Below the pieces are notes generated by a model. It worked only from the letters and a program-made list of their open reading frames with translations, was not told the DNA's origin and did no database searches. From the NCBI GenBank assembly GCA_021736615.1, contig JAIPFN010000235.1, positions 1 through 9,386 of the forward strand: a stretch of DNA of 9,386 bases. The letters run 5' to 3'. Position 1 is the first letter of the stretch. Each line of letters opens with the position of its first letter. This DNA comes from Phycisphaerae bacterium (GTDB taxonomy: Bacteria; Planctomycetota; Phycisphaerae; Sedimentisphaerales; Anaerohalosphaeraceae). This document shows, piece by piece, positions 7,053 to 9,386 of this stretch. Made by a program: the position numbers and the translations under genes.

Positions 7053-7073
7053 CTAATTGCTAATCGCTAATTG
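7053..7073. repeat. Tandem heptamer repeat, copy 3 (CTAATYG), between purL and purQ
   Basis: Three in-phase units are present: CTAATTG, CTAATCG, CTAATTG, beginning 3 bases past the purL TAG stop (7077-7079) on the minus strand. Read with purL they are CAATTAG, CGATTAG, CAATTAG, so TAG recurs every 7 bases and closes all three frames between purL and purQ. The unit matches those at 75-88 and 1433-1467. Confidence 0.7.
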
Positions 7074-7076
7074 CTT

Positions 7077-9386
7077 CTAAAGTGCAAGAGGCTTTTGCCA
7101 CGCTTTTTTAAGAGTCGCAATATCAGAATCGATCACAGAATTACCATCAGCGTCTTTGACGATCAATTTCTTGTCCGAAACAACCTCACCGATCTGGCCG
7201 AAAGGCATATCAAGCATCATCTTGGCGAAAGCGTCAAAGTTATCCGGTTCGACCTCGACAACATATCGCGAGTTTGATTCGCTAAACAGCTGCGTGTCAG
7301 CACGAACACAATCATCCGAGACAGGCAAACCGCGAAGATCGGCCTCGATACCCAATCCGCCTGCAAAGGCCATCTCGGCGAGCGCCACTGCAAGTCCGCC
7401 TTCGGAGCAGTCATGGCAACTTGCGACAAGACCTTCGGTAATAGCCCGGTGAAGCCTCTTTGCCGTTTCCGCGGCAACTGGAATATCAACCTTAGGCACA
7501 TTAGCACCAAGCTCACCGGCGATCTTATAATAATGCGAACCGCCAAGCTCATTCTTCGTCAGACCAACGGCAAACAGCAGGTTACCGGCGGCCTTGACAT
7601 CCATAGTCACACATTTATTGACATCATCGACAATACTCATCGCACTGATCAGCAGCGTATGCGGAATCGAAACAGCTGTCCCGTCTTCGTTGATAAACTC
7701 GTTGTTGAGCGAGTCCTTACCCGAGATAAACGGCGTCTGGAAACCCATCGCACCGTCATAACAGGCCTGCGAGGTCCGAACCAATGCACCGAGAGTCTCG
7801 GGCTTTTTGCAGTTGCCCCAGCAGAAATTATCCAGTATCGCGATCCTGTCGGGACGTCCGCCGACACAAACGATATTACGAATAGCCTCATCGATGCCCG
7901 AAAGAGCCATCCAGTAAGGATCGAGATCGCCGTAAACAGGATTCATCCCGTTAGCGACCGCAACACCCCGGTCAGAGTCGTACTTGGGACGAATAACCGA
8001 AGCATCGCCCGGTCCGTCATTGTCAATACCGGTCAAAGGCTTAATAACACTGCCGCCCTGAACCTCGTGGTCGTACTGACGGATAACCCATTCTTTACTG
8101 GCTACATTGAACTGCGAAAGGATCGCCTTCAACTCGTCATCATAGCTGCTCTTTTTGGCAATCGTCGGTTCGCTAAGCTTTGGAGTATTCCACTTCGCCT
8201 GCCGCGAATACTTCGGCAAACCGTGATGCAAAAACTGCATATCAAGCTCACCGACAAGCTGGCCTTCGTAATTAAGTTTAAGTTTTTTATCGTTAGTGAT
8301 CGTACCAATAACGGTCGCTTCAACATCTTCAGACGCAAACAACTCTCTGATCTCGTCTAGCTTTGCAGGATCGACCGCGACAACCATACGCTCCTGCGCC
8401 TCGCTGATCCAAATCTCCGTATAGTTCAAACCGTCATATTTAAGCGGAATGTCTTTAAGCTCGACTACGGCACCGAACTTCTCGGTCATCTCACCGACCT
8501 GGCTGCTAAGCCCGCCCGCTCCGCAGTCACCGATAGCCTCGTACAAACCTCGCTCGCGAGCCTGCAGAAGTGTATCGAGAACTTTCTTTTCGACAATAGG
8601 ATTACCGATCTGAACGGCGTGGGAGAAAATGTCCTCATGCTCATGCGTCATCGCCCCGCTCGAGAAGGTCGCCCCGTGAATTCCATCACGACCGGTCCGT
8701 CCGCCGACAACCATTATAAGGTTACCCGGCTGCGGATTCGAGAAACACTTCTTGCGGTCCAGCACACCGATATTACCGCAGAACACCAGCGGGTTAGCCA
8801 TATAACGTTTATCGAAATACAGCGAACCGTTGATCGTAGGAATACCCATACGGTTTCCGTAATCGCGAACGCCTGCGACGACACCCTTCATAACGCGCCG
8901 CGGATGCAGCACGCCCTTAGGCACGTCTTCAAGCTTCATGTCCGGCTGACCAAAACAGAATATATCCGTATTAGCAATAGGTTTTGCGCCAAGCCCAGTA
9001 CCCATAGGATCGCGGATAACACCGCCGATACCAGTCGCCGCCCCGCCGTAAGGATCCAGCGCCGAAGGATGGTTATGCGTCTCAACCTTAAAGCACACCG
9101 CCATATCGTCGTCAAACTCAACGATCCCCGCATCGTCGACGAACACCGAAATACACCAGTCCTTGTTAAGGTCCTGCGTCGCTTTAAAAACTGTCTCTTT
9201 AAGAAGGTTATCAAAATGAACCTTCTCGCCGTCAAAATCAAAATCAACACTGCTTTTGAGCGTCTTATGAACGCAGTGCTCACTCCACGTCTGGGCGATC
9301 ATCTCAAGCTCGATATCGGTCGGCTCGCGATCGATCGACTTGTAATAGTCCTGTATGCACCGCATCTCGATAACGTCAAGGAACAT
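7077..9386 (-). CDS. purL: Phosphoribosylformylglycinamidine synthase subunit II (PurL), N-terminus beyond the window
   Basis: PurL is the ATP-dependent synthetase of FGAM synthase, using ammonia from PurQ. The 769 visible residues include TWSEHCVHKT (33-42), the ATP-site motif ETHNHPSALDPYGGAATGIGG (from 102), GDCGAGG (286-292), SGKDS (555-559) and HDCSEGG (658-664), so both halves of the duplicated PurM-like fold are present and intact. The first visible codon is an ATG exactly at the window edge (9384-9386). The sequence before REPTDIELEMIAQTWSEHC resembles the interior of longer bacterial PurL proteins (about 950-1000 residues) that carry an N-terminal PurS-like region, so I treat the gene as partial on the right. 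No separate purS is visible. The stop is TAG at 7077-7079, directly followed by a heptamer repeat and then purQ. GC content and codon use match dapL and purQ. Confidence 0.95.
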   Translation of the reverse strand: MFLDVIEMRCIQDYYKSIDREPTDIELEMIAQTWSEHCVHKTLKSSVDFDFDGEKVHFDNLLKETVFKATQDLNKDWCISVFVDDAGIVEFDDDMAVCFKVETHNHPSALDPYGGAATGIGGVIRDPMGTGLGAKPIANTDIFCFGQPDMKLEDVPKGVLHPRRVMKGVVAGVRDYGNRMGIPTINGSLYFDKRYMANPLVFCGNIGVLDRKKCFSNPQPGNLIMVVGGRTGRDGIHGATFSSGAMTHEHEDIFSHAVQIGNPIVEKKVLDTLLQARERGLYEAIGDCGAGGLSSQVGEMTEKFGAVVELKDIPLKYDGLNYTEIWISEAQERMVVAVDPAKLDEIRELFASEDVEATVIGTITNDKKLKLNYEGQLVGELDMQFLHHGLPKYSRQAKWNTPKLSEPTIAKKSSYDDELKAILSQFNVASKEWVIRQYDHEVQGGSVIKPLTGIDNDGPGDASVIRPKYDSDRGVAVANGMNPVYGDLDPYWMALSGIDEAIRNIVCVGGRPDRIAILDNFCWGNCKKPETLGALVRTSQACYDGAMGFQTPFISGKDSLNNEFINEDGTAVSIPHTLLISAMSIVDDVNKCVTMDVKAAGNLLFAVGLTKNELGGSHYYKIAGELGANVPKVDIPVAAETAKRLHRAITEGLVASCHDCSEGGLAVALAEMAFAGGLGIEADLRGLPVSDDCVRADTQLFSESNSRYVVEVEPDNFDAFAKMMLDMPFGQIGEVVSDKKLIVKDADGNSVIDSDIATLKKAWQKPLAL

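Noticed and set aside
7413..8360. Long plus-strand open frame of 315 codons opposite purL
   Set aside because: It is antisense to conserved PurL motifs and resembles no family; a shadow frame.

Overview
The window looks like a bacterial chromosome segment. The most likely source is a member of the Planctomycetota or a wider PVC relative, possibly of the Phycisphaerae/Sedimentisphaerales type. This is an inference from three things: a DapL-type lysine pathway, a long PurL of the 'WSEHCVHKT' type, and a PAS/coiled-coil hybrid kinase next to a CheY-like regulator that reads like those of planctomycetes. No rRNA or marker gene confirms it. No tRNA, rRNA, CRISPR array, transposase or integrase was seen.

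Layout from left to right. Positions 1-93 hold a short palindromic element and a tandem heptamer repeat. dapL (LL-diaminopimelate aminotransferase) lies on the minus strand up to 1320, with a near-consensus sigma70-type promoter at 1368-1396. A divergent intergenic region of about 265-340 bases follows, holding a second heptamer array and inverted repeats just before the next gene. On the plus strand come a tripartite hybrid histidine kinase (1662-3854) and a stand-alone receiver protein (3875-4285), which together form a complete His-Asp-His-Asp phosphorelay with no output domain in view. Convergent to them, on the minus strand, is an AT-rich two-gene cassette: an ABC/AAA-type ATPase with a DUF3696-like C-terminus (4818-6173) followed 3 bases later by a PIN-like nuclease (4305-4814). 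The right third holds purQ (6232-7017) and a partial purL (7077-9386), both minus strand, with a third heptamer array between them.

How the genes work together. purL and purQ encode the synthetase and glutaminase of FGAM synthase in purine synthesis. dapL gives LL-diaminopimelate for lysine and peptidoglycan. The kinase and receiver form a cytoplasmic signalling relay. The ATPase-PIN pair looks like an accessory effector module, plausibly anti-phage or stress-related, with the ATPase controlling a nuclease that may act on RNA. It is the most interesting content here. The heptamer CTAATCG (CGATTAG on the gene strand) recurs in tandem at three sites flanking the housekeeping genes and not inside the accessory block. 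This suggests that the block between purQ and dapL may have been inserted.
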